A DNA stretch of 64,000 bases. Source: CAZAMB01 sp964486335. Lineage in GTDB: Bacteria > Planctomycetota > Phycisphaerae > UBA1845. The notes below the pieces were generated by a model. That model worked only from the letters and a program-made list of their open reading frames with translations. It searched no databases and was not told the origin of the DNA. Made by a program: the position numbers and the translations under genes. Numbering within the stretch: the first letter of the stretch is position 1; the number at the start of each line of letters is the position of its first letter. This document shows, in pieces, positions 53,009 to 62,004 of this stretch. The DNA is taken from positions 124,001 to 188,000 of the forward strand of contig CAZAMB010000009.1 in assembly GCA_964486335.1 (NCBI GenBank). The letters are read 5' to 3'.

Positions 53009-56000
53009 ATGGCCAAAGCAACAAGGTGGGTTTACTTCTTCGGCAACGGCAAGGCGGACGGACGCGGCGACCAGAAGGAATTGCTCGGCGGCAAGGGCGC
53101 GGGACTCGCCGAGATGACCCGCATCGGACTTCCCGTTCCGGGCGGATTCACGATTACGACAGAAGCGTGCGCGGCGTACAACGATCGCGGACGAAAATGG
53201 CCGGCGGGTCTCGAAAAGCAGGTCCGACAAATGATCGCCAAGCTTGAACGCGCCTGTCGCAAAAAGCTCGGCGGCGCGAAAGACCCCCTTCTTGTTTCGG
53301 TGCGCTCCGGTGCCGCGCGATCGATGCCCGGCATGATGGAGACGATCCTGAATCTTGGCCTCAACGACAAATCGGTGGAAGGGCTCGCGGTGATTTCCGG
53401 TAATCGGCGTTTCGCATTCGACGCCTATCGACGCCTCATCATGATGTACGGCGCGACGGCCAAGGGCATCGAGCGTGAACTGTTCGATCATGCCTTCGAT
53501 GCCGTCAAGCGAGATCGCACTCGGTCGCGCCTTGGCCTGCCGTATGACGCGAAGGTCGCCGACACACAAATGGACGAGGACGAACTCGTCGATGTGGTTG
53601 CTCGCTTCAAAGACATTTACCGTCAGCATTGCGGTGGCGAGTTTCCGCAGGACCCCTTCGAACAGCTTCGCGGCTCGATCGACGCGGTCTTCGACAGTTG
53701 GATGGCGGATAAGGCAACGACGTATCGCCGCGTCGAGAACATCACCGGTCTGACCGGCACGGCCGTCAACGTCTGCCAAATGGTTTTCGGCAACATGGGC
53801 GATGACAGCGGCACCGGAGTTTGCTTCACCCGCGATCCGAGCACCGGCGAATCCGTCTTTTACGGCGACTTCCTGATCAACGCTCAAGGCGAAGACGTGG
53901 TGGCCGGCGTGCGAACACCGCTCAAGCTCTCTGAACTTGAAACGATGATGCCCAAGGTGTACGAGCAGCTTGAGGCCATGCGCGTCATCCTCGAAACGCA
54001 CTACAAGGATATGCAGGATCTCGAGTTCACTTTCGAGCGCGGTAAGCTCTACATGCTGCAGTGCCGCGTCGGCAAACGATCGCCGCAGGCCGCGTTCAAG
54101 ATCGCGGTCGATCAAGCCACAAAGCCGCTAATGACCCCGGCCGTGGCAAAGCGGCTTGTCTCCAAACGGTATCTTCCTGCCAAATACGCCAAAGCCGCCT
54201 CAAAACCCATCATTTCGCGCGACGAGGCGATTGGTCGCGTTTCAGCCGCCGACGTCGAAAGGCTTTTCTATCCTGTGCTCGATCCGTCCATGAAGTCCGA
54301 CGAATTGAATCGTCGTCGCCTCGGCGAGGGCATTGGCGCTGTTCCCGGCGCCGCCTGCGGCGAAATCGTCTTTTCCGCTGACGACGCCGAGGCCCGCGCG
54401 GCCCAGGGCGCGAAAGTCATTCTCGTTCGCAAAGAGACTTCGCCCGAAGACGTCGGCGGCATGCACGCGGCCGTTGGAATCCTGACAGCGACCGGAGGCA
54501 AAACGTCACATGCAGCGGTGGTCGCTCGCGGCTGGGGCAAGTGCTGCATCGTAGGTTGCGACCAATTGGAAGTGGACTACGCACAGAATCGGTTTCGAAT
54601 GAACGGTCGAACGCTGCACCGCGGCGATTCCATCACCCTCGATGGCACATCCGGACGGATTTACGACGGATCGATCAGCCTCGTCCGGCCTGAAGCGCCT
54701 GCCGAATACGACACCCTCATGGGCTGGTGCGACGATCGACGGCGCATGCGCGTCCGCGCCAATGTCGACACACCGGCCGATGCGATAAAGGCCATCGAAC
54801 TTGGGGCCGAGGGCATCGGGCTTTGCCGCACCGAGCACATGTTCTTTGATGCCTCGCAGCCGCAACGGATTCGCGCGGTTCGTGAGATGATCCTGGCCGA
54901 CGACGACGCAGCCCGAGCGCGAGCTCTCGAAAAAATCCTGCCATTTCAGATTGAAGACTTCGCCGGAATCTTCCGGGCGATGGCCGGACGACCCGTGACC
55001 ATTCGTCTCATTGATCCCCCGCTGCATGAGTTTCTCCCGCATCATGACAATCCCGAAGGCCAGCGCGACATCGCCGACGAACTGAATGCTTCCGTCCGCG
55101 ACGAGCTTTCCCGCGTCGAATACTGGGATTCAGACAAACGCCGGGCAATCGAAGCAAGAATGGTTCGCGTCGAAGATGTCGCCCGGCGCGTCGATCAGCT
55201 TCGCGAAGCCAATCCAATGCTCGGTCATCGCGGGTGCCGCCTTTGCGTGACGTTTCCTGAAATCCTCGACATGCAAGTTCGGGCGATCATCGAAGCCGCG
55301 ATTCGCGTCAAGGAGGAGGGCGTGGACGTGCTCCCGGAGATCATGATTCCGCTGAGCATCGACGGGAGGGAGCTTGGTTGGCTCATCGCGCGCACCCGCA
55401 CGATCGCGGAGTCGATCGTCAAGCTGCACGGCACGAAGTTAAATTATCTGATTGGCACAATGGTCGAGACGCCGCGCGCGGCTCTGCTAGCCGACCGAAT
55501 GGCCGCTACGGCCGAGTTCTTCAGCTTCGGCACCAACGATTTGACCCAACTCACGATGGGACTTTCGCGTGACGACGCTGGCCGCTTTCTGCCTGATTAT
55601 CTCGCCGAAAAGCCCAAGCTCACAAGATCGTTCTCAAGCAACCACAGCGATTCCGAAGGGTCGCCGCGACAGATCAGCGTCACTCAACCGGCGGGTGTAT
55701 CATCGGGCTCGATCCTCCCGCACGATCCGTTCCAGACGCTTGATCGTGACGGCGTGGGCATGCTCGTGGAAATGTCCTGCGAAAAAGGTCGATCGGCCCG
55801 CCCGAAAATCAAACTCGGCATCTGCGGCGAGCACGGCGGCGATCCGCATTCGATTGCCTTCTGTGAACGCGTCGGACTCGACTACGTTTCGTGCAGTCCG
55901 TTTCGTGTGCCTGTCGCCCGGCTCGCGGCCGCTCAAGCGACCATCGCTTCGAGCAGTTCGCCCGGCGGACGTGGCGGCAAGAAGCGCTCGCCGTCGCGCC

Positions 56001-56173
56001 CGAAGCCGGCAAAGTCCAGAACCGCAAGACCCAAGAAGGCAACGGCCAAGACTAAGCGTAAAGCAAAACCCGTGAAGAGTTCCTGGAAATCGAAAACAAC
56101 GGCGACCATCGCCAGGGCGTCGAAGTCACGTTCGGCGAGAAAATCCCGATCGCTCGCACTGGCGACGAGTTAA
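53009..56173 (+). CDS. ppdK: Pyruvate, phosphate dikinase with insert and basic tail
   Basis: PPDK interconverts pyruvate, ATP and phosphate with PEP, AMP and PPi. The 1054-residue product has the N-terminal ATP-grasp part (GNGKADGRGDQKELLGGKG). The phospho-carrier His is residue 501 in GGKTSHAAVVAR, and the C-terminal PEP-binding domain has catalytic C939 in GICGEHGGDP. Two features are odd: a Ser/Thr-rich insert at about 867-904 between FLPDYLAEK and DPFQTLD, and a tail from about residue 977 with roughly 15 Lys and 10 Arg and no Asp or Glu. GGAAAGGAAG precedes the ATG. The enzyme core looks complete. Confidence 0.93.
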   Translation: MAKATRWVYFFGNGKADGRGDQKELLGGKGAGLAEMTRIGLPVPGGFTITTEACAAYNDRGRKWPAGLEKQVRQMIAKLERACRKKLGGAKDPLLVSVRSGAARSMPGMMETILNLGLNDKSVEGLAVISGNRRFAFDAYRRLIMMYGATAKGIERELFDHAFDAVKRDRTRSRLGLPYDAKVADTQMDEDELVDVVARFKDIYRQHCGGEFPQDPFEQLRGSIDAVFDSWMADKATTYRRVENITGLTGTAVNVCQMVFGNMGDDSGTGVCFTRDPSTGESVFYGDFLINAQGEDVVAGVRTPLKLSELETMMPKVYEQLEAMRVILETHYKDMQDLEFTFERGKLYMLQCRVGKRSPQAAFKIAVDQATKPLMTPAVAKRLVSKRYLPAKYAKAASKPIISRDEAIGRVSAADVERLFYPVLDPSMKSDELNRRRLGEGIGAVPGAACGEIVFSADDAEARAAQGAKVILVRKETSPEDVGGMHAAVGILTATGGKTSHAAVVARGWGKCCIVGCDQLEVDYAQNRFRMNGRTLHRGDSITLDGTSGRIYDGSISLVRPEAPAEYDTLMGWCDDRRRMRVRANVDTPADAIKAIELGAEGIGLCRTEHMFFDASQPQRIRAVREMILADDDAARARALEKILPFQIEDFAGIFRAMAGRPVTIRLIDPPLHEFLPHHDNPEGQRDIADELNASVRDELSRVEYWDSDKRRAIEARMVRVEDVARRVDQLREANPMLGHRGCRLCVTFPEILDMQVRAIIEAAIRVKEEGVDVLPEIMIPLSIDGRELGWLIARTRTIAESIVKLHGTKLNYLIGTMVETPRAALLADRMAATAEFFSFGTNDLTQLTMGLSRDDAGRFLPDYLAEKPKLTRSFSSNHSDSEGSPRQISVTQPAGVSSGSILPHDPFQTLDRDGVGMLVEMSCEKGRSARPKIKLGICGEHGGDPHSIAFCERVGLDYVSCSPFRVPVARLAAAQATIASSSSPGGRGGKKRSPSRPKPAKSRTARPKKATAKTKRKAKPVKSSWKSKTTATIARASKSRSARKSRSLALATS

Positions 56174-56234
56174 CGATTGGTCGGTGTGCCCTCGATGAGC
56201 GGGGTCACCGTTTGAAAAGGCCGGACGGATCGCC

Positions 56235-56834
56235 TTGCTTGCGGAAATTTGCCAACGCACGCGACCGCTTCGCCGGCTCATCCACTGGACCGGGTCGATC
56301 CGCTGCACGGAACTGGTCGATCGCTTCATCGGGCTGGTTCAACCGCACGAATCCGTCCTCGACATTGGCAGTGGGACCTGCAACATCGTCGAAATACTCC
56401 GCGACCGCGGTTTCAATGTAACGCCGCTCGATGTCAAAAACCTCAGCTTCGTCGATAGTATCACGCCGACGCTTTACGACGGCCGGACCATGCCGTTTCG
56501 CGACGACCACTTCGATGTCGGTCTGCTGATTACCGTCCTGCACCACACGCCCGATCCCGAAGCCGTCATCCGCGAAGCCATGCGCGTCTGCCGTCGACTC
56601 ATCATCATTGAGGACATCTACTCCGGGCAGCTTCACAAATACGCGACGTTCGCCATGGACAGCCTGTTCAACGCCGAGTTCTTCGGCCATCCGCACACCA
56701 ACAAGAACGACGCGGGTTGGAGGTCTCTGTTTGACGCCCTTGGCCTGAACATCCTTCATACCGATTATCGAAGGTCGTTTCTGGTTTTCAGCCACGCGAT
56801 GTATCACCTCGAACGCCGCATAACTCGAACTTGA
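56235..56834 (+). CDS. Class I SAM-dependent methyltransferase
   Basis: The 199-residue product has the SAM motif VLDIGSGTCNIVEILRDRG, the acidic second-strand residue in PLDV, and a third motif FDVGLLITVLHHTPDPEAVIREAMRVC, typical of the Ubi/COQ5-like methyltransferase domain. The C-terminal half is shorter than usual, with a Phe/His-rich stretch. The start is TTG at 56235 with GGACGGA about 6 bases upstream; no ATG is available. The substrate is unknown. Confidence 0.78.
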   Translation: MLAEICQRTRPLRRLIHWTGSIRCTELVDRFIGLVQPHESVLDIGSGTCNIVEILRDRGFNVTPLDVKNLSFVDSITPTLYDGRTMPFRDDHFDVGLLITVLHHTPDPEAVIREAMRVCRRLIIIEDIYSGQLHKYATFAMDSLFNAEFFGHPHTNKNDAGWRSLFDALGLNILHTDYRRSFLVFSHAMYHLERRITRT

Positions 56835-56934
56835 TGAACCTGATAAGGGCGTTTATGTTGTCGTCGCGGCCGGGTCTTGTTTCGAACTCGAATGTCGAGA
56901 GTCCCGTCTCGGGTTTTAGTCGGGGGATCAAGTC

Positions 56935-57411
56935 ATGATGACGCGAAAATTCTTTACCACGACGTTTTCCGTTCTAACAATGGTATTCTTGAGCGGTTGT
57001 CCTCAGGCGATAAATGGAGGAAACGGTTCCGACACGTCAAAGGAGTTCAGCGCAACGCTCGACGGGGCACAGGAAGTGCCGCCGATCGCTTCCACGGGTA
57101 CGGGCAGCGCGACACTAACGCTCGAAGGCGATGTGCTATCGTTTGACATCGTCGCTTCAGGCTTAAGCGGCCCCGTCACCGCAGCGCACATCCACACGGC
57201 ACCGGCCGGACAGGATGGCGGCGTGACGTTGAACCTCGCCGATTTTCTGTCGGAAGTAAACGGCGAGGTTTCGATCGAGGGCGAGTGGACGCTAAGTGCC
57301 GCAGAACTGACCGACCTGGAGGCCGGCGCGCTCTACATCAACCTCCACACCGGCCAGTTTCCTGACGGCGAGCTTCGGGGGCAGATCACCGAAGCTCAGG
57401 CGGGCAACTGA
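56935..57411 (+). CDS. CHRD-domain lipoprotein
   Basis: The 158-residue product has a signal ending LSGC, a lipobox, followed by a CHRD domain: FSATLDGAQEVPP, TGTGSATLTLEGD, AHIHTAPAG and NLHTGQFPDGELRGQI. CHRD domains are beta-sandwiches in secreted proteins, first defined in chordin; the bacterial function is unknown. A GGGGGA ribosome site precedes the ATG at 56935. Its last 16 bases overlap the 3' end of the next gene on the other strand. Confidence 0.88.
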   Translation: MMTRKFFTTTFSVLTMVFLSGCPQAINGGNGSDTSKEFSATLDGAQEVPPIASTGTGSATLTLEGDVLSFDIVASGLSGPVTAAHIHTAPAGQDGGVTLNLADFLSEVNGEVSIEGEWTLSAAELTDLEAGALYINLHTGQFPDGELRGQITEAQAGN

Positions 57412-57755
57412 CCCTTTTCAACGGAGGTCGGCGATGCGCCCGTCCTTTGTCGCCGCCAGAATCGTTCATAGCAGCGCGGACAGAGTTCCTCGCCGGTGTC
57501 CGTAAAGAATATTTTTCCGTTGCCTTCGTGGCATTCGCCGCAAACGCCTTCCATGAACGGCGGAAACCGCTGACCGTCGGCCCGGAGATGCTTCGCGCGA
57601 AACTCGCGTTCGGCCTTTCGACGATTCCGAATCCACCACACACATTTGGCCGCAGTGATCGTCGAAAAAGCAAAGAGGGCAAAGGCGCCGAGCAAAATGG
57701 CCCCGCCGATCAGCAGAGCCACGTTCAATGCCAGCGTTTTCTCGTCCACACCCAA
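57396..57755 (-). CDS. Small membrane-anchored zinc-ribbon protein
   Basis: The 119-residue product has one N-terminal hydrophobic span (residues 10-36, LNVALLIGGAILLGAFALFAF). A basic segment follows, then a CxxC pair (CGECHEG) and, about 18 residues on, CPRCYERF, a zinc ribbon with a cytoplasmic-type sequence. The TTG start at 57755 is supported by AGAGGAG 7 bases upstream; GTG two codons later is an alternative. The function is unknown. It lies downstream of the histone-deacetylase-family gene. Confidence 0.68.
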   Translation of the reverse strand: MGVDEKTLALNVALLIGGAILLGAFALFAFSTITAAKCVWWIRNRRKAEREFRAKHLRADGQRFPPFMEGVCGECHEGNGKIFFTDTGEELCPRCYERFWRRQRTGASPTSVEKGQLPA

Positions 57756-57805
57756 GGTTGAACTCCTCTTGATCGGAAAATTTGGACGGACGACGATGTG
57801 AGTTG

Positions 57806-58786
57806 TTATTGATCGGGTTTCGAAGAAAATTCACCGGACGCCGCCAGAAGCCGCTCCATGTGAATACAAGCGCTTTCCGATAGCGCCGCGAGGTCATATC
57901 CGCCCTCCAGCACACTGACAAGACGCCCCCCGCAATGCTGAAGTGCCGTCGACAGCATGGCCTCGGTCATCCAGCCGAACGACTGCGACTCCAGCTCCAG
58001 CGGCCCCAAGGGGTCCAATCGGTGAGCGTCGAAACCCGCCGATACAAGCACGAATTGCGGCCTGTACCCATCGATCGCGGGAAGTACAAGTTCATCGAAC
58101 GCCGCGCGCCAGACGCCGTCTCCTCCGGGTGGAACGATCGGTACGTTCAGCGTGAATCCATCTCCCTTGCCGCGGCCGCGTTCATGTGCATACCCCGTTC
58201 CCGGATACAGAATGCCGGGATGGCCGTGCAGGCTGATGTAGAAAACGCGCGGATCATCGTCGAAACTGTGCTGCGTCCCGTTGCCGTGATGAACGTCCCA
58301 ATCAAGAATCAGCACGCGTTCCAATCCATGGTCGTCGAGCAACCGTCTCGCGGCGATCGCCGCGTTGTTCAGCAGGCAAAAGCCCATACAGCGGTTGCGC
58401 TCGGCATGGTGACCCGGCGGACGAACCGCGCAAAACGCATTGGCCGCCTTGCTTGCCATCACCGCGTCCACGGCATTCACGACCGCGCCCGCGGCCAGCA
58501 AGGCAACGTTGAAACTCTCCGCGCACAATCCAGTGTCCGGCGTGTCGCCGCGCGTCCGACCCGAGGCACACCATCCCCGGACTCGCTTGATGTATTCCTC
58601 GTCGTGGTTACGAAGCAGGAGGCCCAAATCGGCCGGCGTGGCCGCAATGCGATGGCATCGCCCGATCAATCCTCGGGCGTGGAATGCGTTCGCGATCGCA
58701 CGAAGCCGCTCCGGGTGCTCCGGGTGCCCGGGACCGGCGTCGTGCGCTTCGAATCGGTGATCCAATACGAGTCCGGTTCTTCCCAT
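57806..58786 (-). CDS. Histone deacetylase family protein
   Basis: The 326-residue product has the zinc-hydrolase signatures RPPGHHA, GFCLLNNAAIAARRL, DWDVHHGNGTQ, SAGFDAH and EGGYD. The two His of PGHH and the Asp/His metal ligands are present, so it is probably active. Bacterial members deacetylate acetylpolyamines, acetoin or acetylated proteins; the substrate here is unknown. The ATG start is at 58786. It is the first gene of a minus-strand pair with the zinc-ribbon gene. Confidence 0.92.
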   Translation of the reverse strand: MGRTGLVLDHRFEAHDAGPGHPEHPERLRAIANAFHARGLIGRCHRIAATPADLGLLLRNHDEEYIKRVRGWCASGRTRGDTPDTGLCAESFNVALLAAGAVVNAVDAVMASKAANAFCAVRPPGHHAERNRCMGFCLLNNAAIAARRLLDDHGLERVLILDWDVHHGNGTQHSFDDDPRVFYISLHGHPGILYPGTGYAHERGRGKGDGFTLNVPIVPPGGDGVWRAAFDELVLPAIDGYRPQFVLVSAGFDAHRLDPLGPLELESQSFGWMTEAMLSTALQHCGGRLVSVLEGGYDLAALSESACIHMERLLAASGEFSSKPDQ

Positions 58787-58916
58787 GCTGGTCCAACGAG
58801 CCAGACAACAAGCCGAGCCGAAAACCCGATTCTAAAGAATCAACTCCGCGGAAGCGAATCGCACTGTTCGCTTTGTTCTCGTGAACTTTGTCGTTTAACC
58901 GAGCCGCGAGAACCTG

Positions 58917-58939
58917 CCCTTGACGCGAAGTGTCAAGGG
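58917..58939. repeat. Perfect 8-bp inverted repeat in the divergent promoter region
   Basis: CCCTTGAC at 58917-58924 and GTCAAGGG at 58932-58939 flank a 7-base spacer. A T6 run follows 11 bases later at 58951-58956. It sits between two divergent genes, so it could be an operator. It could also be a weak terminator, though no plus-strand gene ends here. The rest of 58787-59047 contains no supportable gene. Confidence 0.35.
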
Positions 58940-59047
58940 TGAGGGAGCGGTTTTTTCTTGCCGTGTTCATCGACGATTCCGTTTGTTGACGCCTGCGGCG
59001 CGGCTCATGGTTGACGAGTACCCGCTTTTCGTGCAGTTTCCAGAACC

Positions 59048-59743
59048 ATGAGCCACAATCAAGACTCCTTTCATGCAATCCTCGCCCGAACGAAAACGAT
59101 CACGTTTGATTGCTACGGAACGTTAATCGACTGGGACGCAGGCCTGTTTCGGTCCTTTGCAGCCGCCTTCGGCCCGTCCGTCGCCGAACGACGTCGGGAA
59201 CTCTTTGACGCCTATGTACGCATCGAGGCCGACCTCGAAGCCGGCCCCTTCCGATCGTATCGCGACTTGCTCGCTCTCGTTCTGGAGCGATTGGCTCGCG
59301 AGTTGAACCTCCCGCTCCTACAGGATCGGCGCTGCATCCTCGCGGACCTGCTTCCGACCTGGACTCCGTTTGCCGATACCAGCGACGCCCTACTGCGCCT
59401 GAAGAAACGATTTCGCCTCGGCATCCTGTCCAACATTGATCGAGACCAGTTCGCCGGAACAGCCCGCCATTTTCCCGTCACGTTCGATTTCGTCGTGACC
59501 GCCGAAGATGTACGCTGCTACAAACCCGGATTGCCGCACTTCGAACGCTGCTTGGCCGATCACGCCGACAAGGAAGCGTGGCTCCACGTTGCGCAAAGTC
59601 AGTTCCACGACGGCCGACCCGCCAACAGACTCGATATTGCGTTCGCGTGGATCAATCGTTACAACGACCCGGCCGATGAAGGCATACGCGCCGATGCGGT
59701 GTTTCCCGACCTGCGATCACTCGCGGACGCTGCGGCGTGTTGA
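59048..59743 (+). CDS. HAD hydrolase, haloacid dehalogenase type II-like
   Basis: The 231-residue product has the HAD motifs TFDCYGTLIDWD with nucleophile D21 and Y23 (DxYGT), LSNID, RCYKPGLPHF with the conserved lysine, and a final motif VAQSQFHDGRPAN. The YGTLxDW form and the AQSxxHD motif are those of (S)-2-haloacid dehalogenases, though the natural substrate may differ. The ATG at 59048 lacks a strong ribosome site. It overlaps the next gene's ATG by one base. Confidence 0.86.
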   Translation: MSHNQDSFHAILARTKTITFDCYGTLIDWDAGLFRSFAAAFGPSVAERRRELFDAYVRIEADLEAGPFRSYRDLLALVLERLARELNLPLLQDRRCILADLLPTWTPFADTSDALLRLKKRFRLGILSNIDRDQFAGTARHFPVTFDFVVTAEDVRCYKPGLPHFERCLADHADKEAWLHVAQSQFHDGRPANRLDIAFAWINRYNDPADEGIRADAVFPDLRSLADAAAC

Positions 59744-60057
59744 TGATCCGCGAATGTGCAGATGAACGAACCATGGTAGCCGCGAGACCCTCGATGTTGC
59801 CCTATACCTTGTTCCCCTCGGGTACCCCGGTCAAAGTCACACAAGAGACCTGGCGCCGCGCTCAGCCGGTCGAGGTCGAAACCGTCGGCGTCGTGGAATC
59901 GTGGGAAGAACTGCCCACAGGGAGCTGGTTCGCCCACGGGAAGAAAGACCGGCTCTGGTTGCGACGATTAAAACTTCGTAAGCTCGACGGTGAAATCACG
60001 CTGCTCGTGGTCGACGACGGAACCTCCATCGCCCGACTCGAAGCCATTTCGAAGTAA
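59743..60057 (+). CDS. Hypothetical protein
   Basis: The 104-residue product starts at an ATG overlapping the HAD stop by one base (TGATG-like), which implies coupling. It has a conserved-looking core VKVTQETWRRAQP, VVESWEELPTGSWFAHGKKDRLWL and ITLLVVDDGTSIARLE, predicted as mixed beta and helix. No family is recognised; ATGs at 59773 and 59794 are alternatives. It contains no signal peptide. Confidence 0.55.
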   Translation: MIRECADERTMVAARPSMLPYTLFPSGTPVKVTQETWRRAQPVEVETVGVVESWEELPTGSWFAHGKKDRLWLRRLKLRKLDGEITLLVVDDGTSIARLEAISK

Positions 60058-60155
60058 TTGCCCTGCGCGCTCACCGGAGCGCGAATCCGGCGTTTCGAGC
60101 AGACTCCCGACCGACGCCAATCGACAAAAGACCACTTCCCTCTAACAATCCGGCC

Positions 60156-61478
60156 ATGTGGTTACGTCGGATAATGACCGTCCTGGTCGCATTGGCCGTT
60201 GCCTGGTGGCTCTTTGCCGATACGATTCGGCGGCACTCCGGTCGATCCCCTTCGGAAAGCGAGATGCGTTTTGCCCACTTCGGTTCCTTCGAGGACTACG
60301 AGTTCTGGCAGAGCGTCATCGCCGATTTTGAGCGCGACCACCCGGGCGTCACGGTCATCCATGAGTACATCGTCGGACTCGGCGATCAGTACAACGTCAA
60401 ACTGCGCCAACAAGTTCTCTCCCGGACGCTGCCCGATGTCGCGTTGATTCAGCTCCTTCCATTTCACGAATTGGCCGACCACTTTGAAGACCTCGGTCCG
60501 CTTGCGAAAGACGGGGCATTCTCCGATTCGCTCGATCCGATCGGGCGTTCCGCGTTCCGCGCCAACGGCGTTCAGCGCGGGCTTCCTTTTTCCGGCGGAA
60601 ACCTGCTGATCTTCGCAAATCGCCGATGCTTCGAGCGCGCCGCGCGGTTCCACGGAACTCCCGTTCCGTTGCCCTCCGATGATTGGACCATCACCGATTT
60701 CCTTCGAACCGCCGAAATGCTCACTTGCGACTTCGACCGCGACGGCCGAACGGATCAATTCGGATTCTGGCTCCCCCGATGGATTTACTTTCTTCCGTTC
60801 ATCTGGTCGTTCGGCGGCCAGCCGACCAACGCCGACGCAACCCAATGGACGCTCACGGGGCCGGCCGCCGAATCCGCCCTCCGGTTCTACCGGCAACTCT
60901 CGACCGGCGATCGTGTGTCCCCTCGCGACGAGGAAGTGCCGCAGCTAATTCAGGACACAGGTTTCCTCAGCGACCGAGCCGCCATGTGCGTGAACGGCCC
61001 GTGGTTCATGCCTTTCCTGGATAAAACGGACCTGAAGGACGCGTACATCATCGCGCCCATTCCGGTGGGACCAGCCGGTCGCGCGACCCGCATGACCTGG
61101 GATGGTGTCGTCATGGCGTCGGACCTGCCTCCTGCCCGGAAGACACTTGCCCGAAAGTTCATGGATTGGGTCCTTTCTCGCGAAGTGCAAGACCGCCTCG
61201 CGCGGTTGGGACGAGGCCTGCCCGCGCGGCGCGAATCTCTCGCCGAGTTCACCCGCCCGGACCCCGCCCGCCGCCGGCACTTTGTGGAAGCGCTGCCTCA
61301 TTCCCGGCTGCAGCCCATTCTGCCGAATTTTGACGCGCTCGATCGGATCATCAACCGCCATTTCAACAACGCGGCCGATCCCACGCTACCTTTTCGCGCC
61401 GACCAGCTTCTCGAATCTCTCGCGAACCATCGAGAACTCATCCGGGCCTTCGGGGAAACAAAGGAGGACGATAACTAA
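60156..61478 (+). CDS. Extracellular solute-binding protein of a sugar-type ABC transporter
   Basis: The 440-residue product is a family-1 (MalE/UgpB-like) solute-binding protein. It has an uncleaved-looking N-terminal membrane anchor (residues 5-22, MTVLVALAVAWWLFA) with no lipobox cysteine. The core has FWQSVIADFERDHPGVTV, a strand-helix series, GLPFSGGNLLIFANRRCF, DDWTITDFLRTAEMLTCD and AMCVNGPWFMPFL. It would capture a sugar at the outer face of the membrane. The matching MalG-type permease downstream is broken and no MalF is present. Confidence 0.88.
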   Translation: MWLRRIMTVLVALAVAWWLFADTIRRHSGRSPSESEMRFAHFGSFEDYEFWQSVIADFERDHPGVTVIHEYIVGLGDQYNVKLRQQVLSRTLPDVALIQLLPFHELADHFEDLGPLAKDGAFSDSLDPIGRSAFRANGVQRGLPFSGGNLLIFANRRCFERAARFHGTPVPLPSDDWTITDFLRTAEMLTCDFDRDGRTDQFGFWLPRWIYFLPFIWSFGGQPTNADATQWTLTGPAAESALRFYRQLSTGDRVSPRDEEVPQLIQDTGFLSDRAAMCVNGPWFMPFLDKTDLKDAYIIAPIPVGPAGRATRMTWDGVVMASDLPPARKTLARKFMDWVLSREVQDRLARLGRGLPARRESLAEFTRPDPARRRHFVEALPHSRLQPILPNFDALDRIINRHFNNAADPTLPFRADQLLESLANHRELIRAFGETKEDDN

Positions 61479-61512
61479 ACCCCCATCCCCGTTCTGAATT
61501 GGGGTTTCTTTC
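61477..61512 (+). terminator. Possible terminator after the binding-protein gene
   Basis: AAACCCC pairs with GGGGTTT across a loop of about 16 bases, partly filled by a second AT/AT pair. A T-rich stretch TTTCTTTC begins within the stem's 3' end. It overlaps the stop codon of the binding-protein gene. Confidence 0.45.
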
Positions 61513-61645
61513 GCCCTGGCGATCGGCGCTATTGCGCTCACCATGATTACGATGTCTTGCTCCCTTGTGCTTTCCTTGACTCAAAGCGATAACACGCTCG
61601 CGCTCCAGCGCCCGGAATGGGTCGGACCTCGCCGGACTCCACCGC

Positions 61646-61987
61646 GTCCCGAAAGAATTGCACGACGCCGCCTGCCTTGACAGCGCTACGCCGTGGCGGG
61701 TCTATTGGCACGTGCTGCTTCCCATGGCTCGACCCGCCGTCGCCGTTGCCGCCATGCTCAGTTTCGTCTACCACTGGCAGGAGTTTTTCGATCCGCTGCT
61801 CTATCTCTCCGACTTTCAGACATTTCCCGTTTCGCTCGGCCTTCGAATGTACCAGTCGCTCGCCGGGACTTGGGCCAACCCTTTGATGGCGGCCTGCCTC
61901 GTGGCACTTGTTCCCGTGGTGATCGTGTTCTTCTGCTGTGAAAAATATGTACTGCAAGAGCCATTGGATTTGCCGACGGATCAATAA
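61646..61987 (+). pseudogene. MalG-type ABC permease, C-terminal remnant
   Basis: Codons from about 61646 encode the C-terminal third of a sugar-ABC permease. It has the EAA-loop region (PKELHDAACLDSATPWRVYWHVLLP; family EAAxxDGAxxWRxFxxVxLP), two membrane spans (VAVAAMLSFVYHW, LMAACLVALVPVVIVFF) and the end ILPL-type FDPLLYLS. The N-terminal two thirds with four spans is missing. A different frame just upstream (near 61508-61560) encodes a hydrophobic stretch (FALAIGAIALTMITM) that may be leftover first-span sequence. No start codon fits. The gene is decayed. Confidence 0.75.
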
Positions 61988-62004
61988 CCCTGCGAGACGA
62001 AAAA

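Noticed and set aside
52988..54115. A 375-codon open frame opposite the PPDK gene
   Set aside because: It is fully antisense to conserved PPDK sequence and its product has no domain.
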